Shown here piece after piece: positions 1 to 9,799 of a stretch of DNA of 64,000 nt. The stretch's first letter is position 1; every line of letters starts with the position of its first letter. Source of the DNA: Bombyx mori (lineage: Eukaryota; Arthropoda; Insecta; Lepidoptera; Bombycidae); NCBI RefSeq assembly GCF_030269925.1, contig NC_085107.1:18230001-18294000 (forward strand). Direction: 5' to 3'. The notes beneath the pieces were generated by a model that searched no databases, was not told the DNA's origin, and saw only the letters and a program-made list of their open reading frames with translations. Position numbers and translations under genes: made by a program.

Positions 1-232
1 AGCTAGATCGCGCGAGAGAGAGATGGGCAGACTTTTCATGATGCGCATGCAGTGTGACGCCACGCCACACGCTTATTCACAAACACTACACAAGCGCAAC
101 GTGTGAATGTGTTGAACGCGAGCTACATGGTAGGCGGAGTGAGGGATGTAAGGTTTTTTTCGTTACGGAATTTCTTGATTCCGTCGCCGCGCTCAAGGCC
201 CGCGATAAAAGCTATGCAATAGCTTAAAAACT
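1..232. repeat. Interspersed repeat A, copy 1
   Basis: This stretch matches 14766-14994 almost base for base in the same orientation. It has a GA-rich opening (cgcgcgagagagag) and ends near gctatgcaatagctta. The left edge may be cut by the window. I do not recognise the family and see no coding potential; short aagcta/tagctt ends hint at a DNA transposon or LTR fragment. Confidence 0.7.
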
Positions 233-263
233 TTCCTGACTGTTTCTAACGATTTGGCTCGGA

Positions 264-540
264 CAGAAAGCTTTGCTTAAGGTGTTTTACCTAATTGAAA
301 AATCGTTCTGACGCGTCAGGAGTTAAAATGGATAACTATACTTCACTGAGTCGACATAAAATTGCGTGCTAGACTTTTCCAGCGGCTCTCAAACGCCGTG
401 TCGCGATAAATCGATGTGTCGCAAACTCCTGTCAAGTGTGTCGCGTGATCTAGATATCTATGTTTATCTAAAGTGACCCGGGGTATTATGTCTGTGGCGT
501 TTTTATACAATTGTTTACTAGATGTTAACTGCATTGTTGT
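264..540. repeat. Direct repeat B, copy 1 (truncated hAT-like element plus flank)
   Basis: This segment is repeated at about 1141-1440 with few differences, in direct orientation. From 380 it carries the hAT-like terminus cagcggctctcaa but lacks the matching right terminus that copy 2 has. A 63-codon open frame runs through it on the minus strand in both copies; I read that as a by-product of duplication, not a gene. Nothing recognisable lies between 541 and 837. Confidence 0.65.
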
Positions 541-837
541 ACGGTTAATAGATAAATGATGTAACTACTTATAGTTGATTCCCGGGAACGCCTGCATACT
601 AATGTGTTGGCTAATTCGATCTGAAACGGGAGATCCAGTGGGGTGTGAAATACATTAAGCTTCCGGATCTTAGCTGCAAATTTAAAATTAAAAGTGAGAT
701 AATTAAACTTATCTTCTTATCTAGGTATCAATTTGATATATGCCTTTCTTTCTTATTAATTAATCTTTAAAATTAACACACTGTATTTTTTTAATGTCAT
801 TACTAATTAATTAGTCTTCTTAGAGAAGCTCTTCTCT

Positions 838-1072
838 AGCTTAGAGGGGTGGACGAGTTCACAGCCCACCTGGTGTTAAGTGGTTACTGGAGCCCATAGA
901 CATCTACAACGTAAATGCGCCACCCACCTTGAGATGTAAGTTCTAAGATCTCAGTATAGTTACAACAGCTGCCCTACCCTTCAAACCGAAACGCATTACT
1001 GCTTCATGGCAGAAATAGGCAAGGCGGTGGTACCTACCCGCGCGGACTCACAAGCGGTCTTGCCACCAGAGT
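838..1072 (-). repeat. Bm1-type SINE, 5'-truncated
   Basis: The reverse complement carries the 3' body of the abundant silkworm SINE: ggtggtacctacccgcgcgg, gcattactgcttca, and ggtgttaagtggttactgg near the tail. The tRNA-like head is missing. It sits between the two copies of direct repeat B. Confidence 0.8.
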
Positions 1073-1259
1073 CCGTATACTCATCGGCTTACAATGACAA
1101 TAAAAAAAACTATCCTGTCTCTTTATAACGTATTTTGGCTGCGACAGAAAGCTTTCCTTAAGGTGTTTTACCTAATTGAAAATCGTTCTGACGCGTCAGG
1201 AGTTAAAATGGATAACTATACTTCACTGAGTCGACATAAAATTGCGTGCTAGACTTTTC

Positions 1260-1575
1260 CAGCGGCTCTCAACCGCCTTGTCGCGATTAATCGATGTCTC
1301 ACAAACTTCTGTCAAGTGTGTCGCGTAATCTAGATATCTATGTTTATTTAAGGTGACCCGGGGTATTATGTCTCTGGCGTTATTATACAATTGTTTACTA
1401 GATGTTAACTGCATTGTTTTACGTTTAATAGATAAATAATGTATATTTAAAAAAATGTAACTAAGCCTAACTTCAAGTAGACTATAATTTTTTATCATGT
1501 AAGTATGTAAAGTTGTCGCGAGTTTGTAATGAGTATCTTATTACGTCACTGAGTAAAAAAGGTTGAGAGCCGCTG
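1260..1575. mobile_element. hAT-like non-autonomous element (MITE)
   Basis: The stretch starts cagcggctctcaacc and ends ggttgagagccgctg, a 15-bp inverted repeat of the CAG...CTG type found in hAT elements. The inverted match continues outward through agactt on both sides, and I see no clear 8-bp target duplication, so the exact ends are uncertain. No transposase is encoded. 1584-1944 holds nothing I can name. Confidence 0.55.
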
Positions 1576-1944
1576 GTTAAGTCTTTATGGAGAAAAAAAG
1601 GATCATTTCATTGTATGATTTCATATGATATTCATAGCTCGTATAGCACTTTACAATCTGAGCAAACGACGAAACTCAGGAAAAAACTTAACACTAAAGA
1701 AAATGGATTACAATTTAGGATCATCGAAAGCTCTAGATTAGCTAAAACACACGAGGAAAAGTTCAACGCGCGTCTCAAGCGTTTGATCTAATCTAATACA
1801 CTATTCTTTAATGTAACATACGAAAAAAAAAATCATATACCTATAAAAGCTAAAGTTATTTAAAAACCTCTAAAACAAAATTAAGAATAAAAGTTCTCGT
1901 AGTTAACTGAATATACATATATGGTTTTCCAATAGGGATGCTCA

Positions 1945-2405
1945 AACTTTGAGAGCTCATTGCGGCCATTTTGGTAATGCGATAGCTGTCAAATTTGACA
2001 TGTACACGTATTTAATCGTGACATATCACCGTAGGACGCTACACGCTTGTCCGGCGGTGTCATCGGCCCTTATTTCTCCGAAGATTCAAGGAGCCGCACT
2101 CACTGTCAACTGCGACCGATATCGGACGATGATAATAAGCTTTTTGTGGCCTAGGATAGATGATATGGATGTGATTCCAACAGGATGGCACCATTTGCCA
2201 TACAGAACGGGAAACATTAAATTTACTGAATGAGAAATTCGAAGGCTTCGTCATCTCGCGTGGTGGCGACATCAACTGGCCACCGAGATCGTCTGACTTA
2301 ACACCGCTCGACTACTTTCTGTGGGGCTACGTGAAATCTCTAGTTTATGCAGACAAACCACAGTCTATTGCCGCCCTCGAGGCCAACATAACTCGCGCTC
2401 TTCGC
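1945..2405 (+). pseudogene. Decayed mariner/Tc1-superfamily transposase fragment
   Basis: Pieces in different frames match the catalytic half of a DDE transposase of the mariner/Tc1 superfamily. TVNCDRYRTMIISFLWP lies in one frame near 2103. WPPRSSDLTPLDYFLWGY, carrying the third catalytic Asp context (PLDYFLW), lies in another frame from 2278, followed by VKSLVYADKPQSI. At least one frameshift and several stops lie between them. The QQDGA block around the second Asp is degraded (ccaacaggatggcacc is still visible). It is an inactive relic of a different lineage from the three mariners in this window, and ends abruptly where a Bm1 SINE begins. Confidence 0.65.
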
Positions 2406-2855
2406 GTTTTTTTAATTTTTTATTGCTTAGATGGATGGGCGAGCTCACAGCCCACCTGATGTTAAGTGGTCACTGGAGCCCATAGACATCTACAACGTAA
2501 ATGCGCCATCCACCTCGAGATATAAGTTCTAAGGTCTCAATATAGTTACAACGGCTACCCCACCCTTCGAACCGAAACGCATTACTGCTTCACGGCGGAA
2601 ATAAGCGGGGTAGTGGTACCTACCCGTGCGGACTCCCAAGAGGTCCTACCACCAGTGATTACGCAAATTATAATTTTGCGGGTTTGATTTTTATTACACG
2701 ACGTTATTCCTTCACCGTGGAAGTAAATCGCGAACATTTGTTGAGTACGTATTTCATTAGAAAAATTGGTACCCGCTTGCGGGATTCGAACACCGGTGCA
2801 TCGCTTCATACGAATGCACCGGACGTCTTATCCTTTAGGCCACGACGACTTCAAG
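2406..2855 (-). repeat. Bm1-type SINE, near full length with tRNA-like head
   Basis: The reverse complement begins with a tRNA-like head (aagtcgtcgtggcctaaagg as A-box region; ggtgttcgaatcccgc as B-box), runs through the unit ending gcaaaattataatttgcg and the standard Bm1 body, and ends taagcaataaaaaa. About 450 bp, the expected full length. It is an RNA polymerase III-type retroposon and does not code. 2856-3325 holds nothing I can identify. Confidence 0.85.
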
Positions 2856-3329
2856 AAATAATTAATTGTAAAATTGATCCCCATTTATGCGAAGATGTCA
2901 TACAAAATTGTTCTAGGATACACCATCTACAACGGACTCGCGGCGCCCATTTGGCTGAAATTATATTCCATACACAATGTCATCGAATAGTCTTTAAAAT
3001 AAAATAAAAATCGTGGCAATATCACTTAAACAATCTTTTTTTATTTTATATTTAAGTTCGAACGCTCTTAATGAAAATCCCTATATAAAAGACTATTAGG
3101 TATAAACTATTAGGTGTTGACACTTCGTACCTAAGGTGGAATCGTATCTAAGGCGGCCTGAGAATCTATCATCGTATTGGCCAAGATCTGTGCACGGAAA
3201 TGTTAAGGAGAAGTGGCTAATTGAGTATATTTGACACTAGCTATGTGAATAAACCAGGGCGTTAGGTTGTACAGGAGAAAACAGAACAGGGAATCGGTAG
3301 CCATATCAGCTCAGCTTCGAATTCCGACA

Positions 3330-3755
3330 CTTAGCAATACTCCCCAAGACCTGAGCATGTATTTTGCAAATTCACGAGCTTCACCACGCGGTGTCGGACT
3401 CTTCGACGTATGAGAGTCGCAAGAGCCGAATCAACGAGCCAGTCGTCTAACTAACTAACCAGGTCATTGTGCACCCTTATGGGGCACGGAACTGGATTTG
3501 GGGCGAACGCCTGCCCGGGCATGAACTCAATGCCCCTCGAGGTGGGATTTTCAGCAGGGTGGTCTTGAATGGGCGGAGGGTAGTCACATCGACATTACAT
3601 ATACATAATATAAGGGTTGATTCATGTTTGGTGATGTTCGGCGGCAGCCACCTTCTGGTGTCATGCTGTCGTCTGTTTTTATGGGCTCCGGAAACCACTT
3701 AACACCATGTGGACCGTGAGCTCGTCCTCCCTTCTAAGCAATAAAAAAAAGCTGT
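3330..3755 (+). repeat. Retroposon 3' end with Bm1-like tail but a different 5' body
   Basis: The last ~60 bp (gaaaccacttaacacc ... ctaagcaataaaaaaaa) match the Bm1 tail, but the preceding ~350 bp do not match other Bm1 copies here. It may be a diverged SINE subfamily or the 3' end of the LINE whose machinery mobilises Bm1. The open frames on both strands here are chance. Confidence 0.5.
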
Positions 3756-5120
3756 CAATTCATTCGGTGACTAATCGAATGACAGCCACCCATAGAGCAC
3801 CAGTGCTCTATATTACGTCAGAGTTAATATAAGTCACTCTAAGCAAACGACAATAGTTTAATGGACGCGCCGTTAAATATAAAAAAAATGTATGATATTT
3901 CGAAAATCACTTAAAAAAGTTTTAAGTCGTGGTCTGTTTGTTTTGATGTCCACAGCTTCACGGTCTATATTTTAACACAATATAAATGCAAAACAAGGTA
4001 ATTATTAAGGTAATTACTATTTTTTAGTTTGCCTAAAGCATCTGCGATATTAGGAATTTCGATCGGCCATTAACTTGTACCGGCGTAGCTCAAAAAAACT
4101 GTACAATAGGGTTCACGTGGTCCCATATAGACCTGAACTAAAAAAAGAGATCTAGAAATTTTGATTCCGGTTTCCCTCCCCACAAAGGAAGAGGCAGTCA
4201 AAGCTGATCTAGTTAGCACTTAATCCGTAACGATTACAATCGGAATCAGTTCAACCGCTACCCCGAACTATGATTAGGGAATAACAAAAATTATCGTATT
4301 CTCTTCGTATTTCTCGAACAGTGGACATAATTTAATCATTTCCATTATATTACTTCCACCGCTTCGAATAATTCACAATTTCTGAAATAATAAATCTGAT
4401 GACCATAAAAAACTCGAAACCTAATCGTAAAAGTAATTTTAAATAAATTATTAACAGCATGGAAATGATTATCTGGACTTACTAATTAATATCACAAATA
4501 TGAATATTTGTTTGTTTGTCCTACTTCACATCGAAGTGAAGCAACATTATGTTATATATATATGTCGGCGCGCGTCAGGGATGGCTAAGCGGTAGTTTCC
4601 GTCATCACTCGTATTTGGTTGAACTCATTTTATAAAAAGTCAATAAAACCTTTTGAATAATAATTACTGAAACTCAACACACACACAACATTCACAATGA
4701 CAGGGTAAACCGACAGTTTCGTTCCACATACCGACAGACTGACTGCCAGAGACTCACTGACTGAGACGGACGGACCGTCTGATACGAACTGAATGACTGT
4801 CTGACACGGAATGCCACGACTCTGTCCACGTACCGCCATTTTATACTGTGGCGTTACGGAGTCTACCCTACATTTTGTGATATTTATCAAAACAACATTT
4901 CATCATTTAAAATAATAGTCAAAACAACGTCTTAATATTACTAAAAGTCGTTAACCACGACATATATATATATAAATTCGCTCAATTACGTATTAATATC
5001 CTCTTTATTTGCGCGGTACAGAAGTCACGCGGATAACCAGTGGATAATATAATTGAAACCTTAACCTGTTATTTCAAGGTGATAGTGTTCATAATTATTA
5101 TATAATTATTTTTTCCTACC
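3756..5120. other. No recognisable feature
   Basis: AT-rich intergenic sequence. 4725-4805 is a degenerate gact/gactg-rich tract. Nothing else in this stretch can be supported as a gene or element. Confidence 0.5.
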
Positions 5121-5123
5121 TAA

Positions 5124-5310
5124 GTTGAGCTTCCTAGCCTTGAGAGGCTGTCAGCGTAACCCGACGAGTAGGTGAGCTCATGGGGCACAAGCCGGGAGTG
5201 TTGCTAACACTAGTCCTAGCAAGAGCAGTGCTTCGCAGAATCTATCACCGGATCGGAAACGGAAACTCAGTAGACTGTGTCTATGGATTAGATCGTTCAA
5301 AATTGATGTT
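5124..5310 (-). repeat. Jockey-type LINE 3' fragment
   Basis: It shares the blocks tagccttgagagg, gttgctaacactag, agagcagtgcttcgcagaat and accggatcggaaac with 51001-51300, and in reverse complement with 14380, 18110 and 62500. Orientation is inferred from the LINE at 15246-16053, which carries the same 3' region. Confidence 0.6.
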
Positions 5311-5404
5311 AATGTTAATAAACGGTAACCACTTAATACGCAGTTCGCTACACCCCCTTACCTGGATAATTGCTGGGTAGAAACCAAAACATTAAAAAAA
5401 ACAT

Positions 5405-5500
5405 TTCTTTATTAAATTTGGATGAGTAAACTGACTGGGTGGTGCAGTATTTAGCGTCTCTAATTGTTGCGTCGAGGGTCGTGAGTCATGGTGATGTGGA
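5405..5500 (+). repeat. tRNA-like segment, possible SINE head
   Basis: gactgggtggtgcagtattt ... gttgcgtcgagggtcgtgag resembles the A-box and variable region of the tRNA-like sequence at 7290-7372 (reverse strand). It lacks a good B-box and is not a functional tRNA gene. 5501-5927 shows nothing further except a G-rich run at 5573. Confidence 0.35.
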
Positions 5501-5927
5501 ATTATTTATTAAAACCTTCGCAGCTGTTCTCCATAGTTCACGAATTTAGGCTTGGCGCATGCACTCGTTATGTGGGGGGGCGGGGGTGTTAAGGGTGGTA
5601 AGAATTTTCACTTGATCAATCCAGTGCATGAAGCTTCGTCCACGAGATCTTTTACTATTGACCCTACCCTACAAAAAGTTTCTCGATAGACTCTGCTGGT
5701 CGTCGCGATACGTGTCCAAAATATCGGGGAATCCTGAATTGCACTGTCGACCACCACCTTTAAGAGATATTAAGTTCCTTTAGGATCGAGGCGTTGATAT
5801 AATATAATAATATAGTAACTGGAAACAAATCACGCAAGGATATCTGGCCCCAATTTAGGATTCCCTGTACTATGGGTATCAGAACCTTAGTTACATACAT
5901 ACTTATCTACGTTCAAATATATACCTA

Positions 5928-7225
5928 GTCAGGTCATAAATTCTGTCACATGTTTAATGTAAAATAATTGAAACAAGTTTATTCATTATGTAACCATTCA
6001 TATACCAAAATGAACTTAACAAAACATAGATTCTTATGACACTAAAGTTTATTCAAAATGACCTCGTGATTTTGAATACAGGCCTTCAATCTGCGCGGCC
6101 AGTCGTCTATCGCAGCACGAACGAGGTCCATGTCAATATCGGCGGCTGCCTTAATCAAGGATGTCTTGAGTGACTCTAAATTGGGATGAGGCTTTGAGCA
6201 CGCCTTTTCCTCCAAGTGTTGCCATATCTTGTAATCTAACGGATTCAAATCTGGACTGGAGGAGGGCCAGTCTTCGTACTGGATGAAGTCGATTTCACGC
6301 GCCGCCAGCCAGTCTTGTGTGCTCTTCGCTCTATGAGCTGGCGCTGAATCTTGTTGGAATACCCAGTGCCTGTTATTGAACATGGTATGAGAAACAGGTT
6401 CCACAAGGTTCGTCAGAACTGTATTTTGATAACCAACTGCATTCGTTTTTACACCTTTCTCACAAAAATGTACCTCTATTAAGCCCCAATAAGAAACTCC
6501 CAACCATACCATGAGCGAGGATGGGAAATGACCTCGTTGGACACGCGGAATACGGTTGCTCGCTTCTTCACTACTGTGTGCGTACACCTTATCATTTTGT
6601 TTGTTGTAGCTCTCTTCTACGGTAAAAATTTTTTCATCCGAAAAAAGAATTCCCCGATATTTTTTTCCCGCGTACCGCTTCAACAAAGCGCGACATATCT
6701 TCAGTCTCAGGTCCATTAGAAGAGCATTCAAACGATGTCCTGTTTTTCTTCGATATGCCCGAAGCCCTAAGTCTTCATTTAACACCCTTTTCACCGTGGT
6801 TCTGCTTAACCCCATCTGAAGGGCCAACAGTTTCTGCTTACGTTTGGGATTTCTTTGAATTCGCGCCTTCACAGCTTTTATCACTGCTGGAGTCCTAACA
6901 GACCGAGGGCGACCACTTCTTGACCTGTCATCTACACTAGAGTCTTCATTGTATCGTTTGATGGTACGATAAACGAATCTTTTGGTTATATTAAAAATTT
7001 TCAGTATGTTAAAAATTTGAATTGGCGCGTAACCGCAACGATGCAACGCAATAACTGCAACACGGTCTTCTTTAAGCGTCCACTCAATATTTAAAAATGG
7101 ATAAAATTCTAAAAGTATACATTTTTATTTTCATGAACAATTCGAAATTCGAATTCAATAAACTTTTTTGTGGCCAGCATTCTAAAAGAAAAGTTTTTAC
7201 TGTGTGACAATACTTATGACCTGAC
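5928..7225 (-). mobile_element. Mariner element, mori subfamily (DD37D), copy 1
   Basis: A 1298-bp element flanked by TA on both sides (5926-5927, 7226-7227). Its termini begin gtcaggtcataa and are inverted, with a few differences after base 12. It contains one transposase frame on the minus strand. Its ends and length match the copies at 16511 and 34622. The DD37D spacing and silkworm context fit the Bmmar1/Bmmar6 group; which named element is my inference. Confidence 0.9.
6042..7088 (-). pseudogene. Mariner transposase, start codon lost and C-terminus frameshifted
   Basis: The protein cuts and pastes the element by DDE chemistry. The frame aligns along its whole length with the intact 346-codon copy at 16632-17672. 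An N-terminal helix-turn-helix pair (HRCGYAPIQIFNIL; LLALQMGLSRTTVKR) is followed by the catalytic triad: Asp in FSDEKIFTVE, Asp in VFQQDSAPAHRA, Asp in SPDLNPLDYKIW, with 37 residues between the last two (DD37D). Two lesions inactivate it. The initiator ATG reads ATT at 7086-7088. One C is missing near 6066, so the terminal HGGHFE becomes an unrelated six-residue tail. The first usable Met (7046) would remove 14 residues before the first DNA-binding helix. The catalytic residues themselves are preserved, so decay looks recent. Confidence 0.9.
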
Positions 7226-7256
7226 TAGTTACAAATATAGATAATACACACCCAGA

Positions 7257-7375
7257 TAAAGAGCAAACAAATCTGTTCATGACACAATGTTTGACCGATG
7301 CGGGAATCGAAGATACGACCTCCGGCGCAACAGTCAGAGGCGCTAACCACTGCATCACCGAGTCAGTCAAAATTT
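7257..7375 (-). repeat. tRNA-derived SINE-like segment
   Basis: The reverse complement reads gactcggtgatgcagtggtt (A-box-like) through gaggtcgtatcttcgattcc (B-box-like), followed by about 45 bp of non-tRNA sequence. This is the layout of a SINE head from a family other than Bm1. No poly(A) end was found; the Helitron starts right after it. Confidence 0.5.
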
Positions 7376-7500
7376 AACTTTTGTCTATACTAATATTATA
7401 AAGAGGAAAGATTTGTTTGTTTGTATTGAATAGGCTCCGAAACTACTGAACCGATTTGAAAAATTATTTCACTGTTTGGAAGCTACACTATTCCCGAGTG

Positions 7501-8366
7501 TTTTTTTTTTTGTCAGGAGGAAATCACCGTACTTTCACCCACCACTGGGGACACTGGGGATGGAGGGCGGGGCATGTCGGAGTTGAACCGACTAAAACCT
7601 CCTGTCGCTCAACAACCAGCATCCAAACCTCGCATGAGACAGAACTCATGAAAAGGCAAAGGGGGGAAAGTGAAGCGTTTAGTGCGGAGCACATCTCTCC
7701 CATCACCCTCCCCCTCGGGTCGTCGGCGTCACGACCACCAGTCCACTCGGTCGGCAGGCTATCCGAAGCCCGCCTAGATGGCGCCGGTTAGAATGGTCTA
7801 CCCTCGGAATACCCCGCTGGGTCAGAACCAGCGTGGGTTGAGGATAGCCGACCTTCCATCACCTGGACGCTCTTGCATAAAACGCGTGCAGAGTAGCTTG
7901 CACGTCGTCTTCTTAGGTCCCCTTCTCCGGTCCCCAGGCCGACATGTGAGAGAGACCCGAAACACTTAGAGGGCCAGGGCTTGGGCGAAATCCGCCTCCC
8001 TGGCCCCCGCTCGACGGCGGCGGGCCTGCGCGTCTCGCACGCGCCCCGTCGCCTCCTTCTGCGAGATGGTGCACTCGCAGAAGTCGAGCATCGCCTTCCA
8101 CGACTCGTCGTCACCGAGCATCGATGCCACAACACCCGGCAACGACAAGTCACCACCACAATGGTGTCACTCTGCCGTCAGCTCGGCTCCGATCCGGTGC
8201 AGGAACTCACCGAAGCAACCATGCCCAGTGAGCACCTGCGTGAGCCGGAAAGTGAGGCGTCCTCTGTCACGATTCACCCAATTCACAAGAACCGGGCGAA
8301 TCACCTCGACGGTCCTACGACCAGCCGAAGGATCGCCCAGCCGTCTGGACCATGACTCCAGCACGG
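7501..8366 (-). mobile_element. 5'-truncated R1-clade-like LINE inserted in the Helitron
   Basis: A poly(T) run at 7501-7511 is the poly(A) tail of a minus-strand non-LTR element, followed by about 460 bp of 3' UTR and the end of ORF2. The 9-bp word tcccgagtg occurs at both junctions (7492-7500, 8367-8375) and only once in the other Helitron copies, so it is a target-site duplication. The insertion is truncated at its 5' side inside ORF2. Confidence 0.8.
7966..8366 (-). pseudogene. R1-type LINE ORF2 C-terminus, broken
   Basis: This is the C-terminal tail of a reverse transcriptase/endonuclease polyprotein of R1-like non-LTR elements. Reading down the minus strand, 8170-8366 gives VNRDRGRLTFRLTQVLTGHG and FLHRIGAELTAE, the lead-in to the zinc-knuckle region. 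Downstream, 7966-8148 gives SLPGVVASMLGDDESWKAM and ISQKEATGRVRDAQARRRR, the basic tail. The stretch between them, where family members carry the C-x2-C...H-x4-C knuckle, is deleted and the frame is lost. A related tail lies at 60408-60580 and a more distant one at 10147-10790. It has no activity on its own. Confidence 0.75.
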
Positions 8367-8746
8367 TCCCGAGTGACATAGGCTATAATCTTTTTTGAAA
8401 AAAAATAGGGATCATTACTAAAACTCCAATAATGTAACCCAAGGTGTAAAAAAAATACCTAAAATATTCTTTACATCGCGTGCCCTACGAACACTATTGA
8501 TGATAGAACAAAATAATATACTACGACTTTGTAGAACACATTATTACTTACAAAAAGCTTCGCAACAACATAATTATGTCTAACTACTATAGTTATGCCG
8601 CAATAAGTGTTATTTTATTTAAAAAAATAAAACAACGTCAAATATCGTTGTTAGTTTTTGTTAAAGACCGGAGCGGAGCCGGAGCGGGCCGCTTGTATTG
8701 TATAAACTGAAAATCACATTTTAGTTTAAATTAAGTCAGACAGCGG

Positions 8747-9165
8747 ATCCGATATAATAATAATAATAATAATGTTTTTATTTCAATTAACCATGACTCA
8801 TATAAATTGTTAATAAGACTTAGACCTATGTTCGTAGTTATATTTACATCACAATGAATTACTGTGGTAACATCCCATGGGAGATGGCACCACAGCGACC
8901 CATGTATATACAGTCCAGCCTGCTTGTGATCATGCTCAGGATATTGTTGGAGCTGGCCCTCACTCTGTTTACCAGAGATGCACACCTCTTACGCATGGTA
9001 GCGTAAAAACAATCTATGTGCGCGTCTGCAAACATCCCTGATGCGCTACAAAAGCGGGGCAGCACCACCAGCACCCTAAACGCGTTAAATCGTAAACTAT
9101 TGTTACCAGAAATATCATACACGAAATGTTCACTCCAAAATCGCATGTTACAGTTTAGGTAATTG
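8747..9165 (-). pseudogene. Non-LTR retrotransposon ORF2 C-terminus with microsatellite tail
   Basis: The frame 8859-9146 (minus) reads FWSEHFVYDISGNN, LRFNAFRVLVVLPRFCSASG, FADAHIDCFYATMRKRCASL, then VNRVRASSNNILSMI. This is the C-terminal tail seen after the reverse transcriptase of many lepidopteran LINEs; I cannot fix the clade. The 3' end (low coordinates) is an (ATT)n run at 8753-8773, the type of tail used by CR1/L2-like elements instead of poly(A). The copy is strongly 5'-truncated and has no polymerase domain. 9166-9800 contains nothing I can name. Confidence 0.6.
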
Positions 9166-9799
9166 GCTTTCGGAGCATTTCTCTACGAAATATTAACTTT
9201 AGTCGCTGCATTTTAAGTTTCAAGTTTGCTTGGAGTTTCTTCGGGTGTATCCTGAATTACGCCTCGATGCAAGTGCTCCGGCCGTTTTTGACGTTAAAAT
9301 TTGAAACCACAATTTCCAGTGCGTAAATGTTATTCGCAAGTCCGTGTGCAGGTTTCTTACTACGAGTGTACATTCACATCTTGTTTTAGTTGTGTTTACG
9401 CATTGAATGTGTTAGGTACTACAATAGGCAAAAAAAAATACTAACACTACCTACGTTCGGGATATATACATATTTTTTTTTGAATTTATTCTAACAGAAA
9501 ATGCATTAGGTAAACCAAAAACTCAAAGTGTACTATAAGCGTTTAATTGATACTACTAAACATTAAAAGCCAATCGGCGGCCGTCATTATTATTTTTTGG
9601 ATTGTGGAGCTGACGGCCGGCCTGTTGATAGGTTTGCCCAGCACGACGTAAATAATTGATCTGAAGACACGTAATGGTAGTCCGCATATTTTTATTTAAC
9701 GAATGCCCTACACTTTAAACCAGAAAATCCGTTAATTAATTAGGCTATAAAGGCAGAGTTGTGATATTGGCCAGCGTGAAGAAAGTAGTATGTTTTTTT

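Larger units (their letters stand above)
7384..8695 (+). mobile_element. Non-autonomous Helitron (Lep1-like), split by a LINE
   Basis: It starts tctatactaatattataaag and ends ggagcgggccgcttg, aligning with the reverse complement of 19572-20004 and 40274-40673. The usual CTAG terminus has drifted to CTTG. Bases 7384-7500 and 8367-8695 are the two halves; 7501-8366 is a later LINE insertion. It encodes no Rep/helicase. Confidence 0.75.

Noticed and set aside
343..1498. Two similar minus-strand frames (63 and 91 codons) at 343-534 and 1223-1498
   Set aside because: They are the same duplicated repeat read through a hAT-like terminus. Their similarity reflects the DNA duplication, not selection on a protein.
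4725..4805. Tandem repeat of gactg units
   Set aside because: Unit length and phase are too irregular to call an array; biased composition only.
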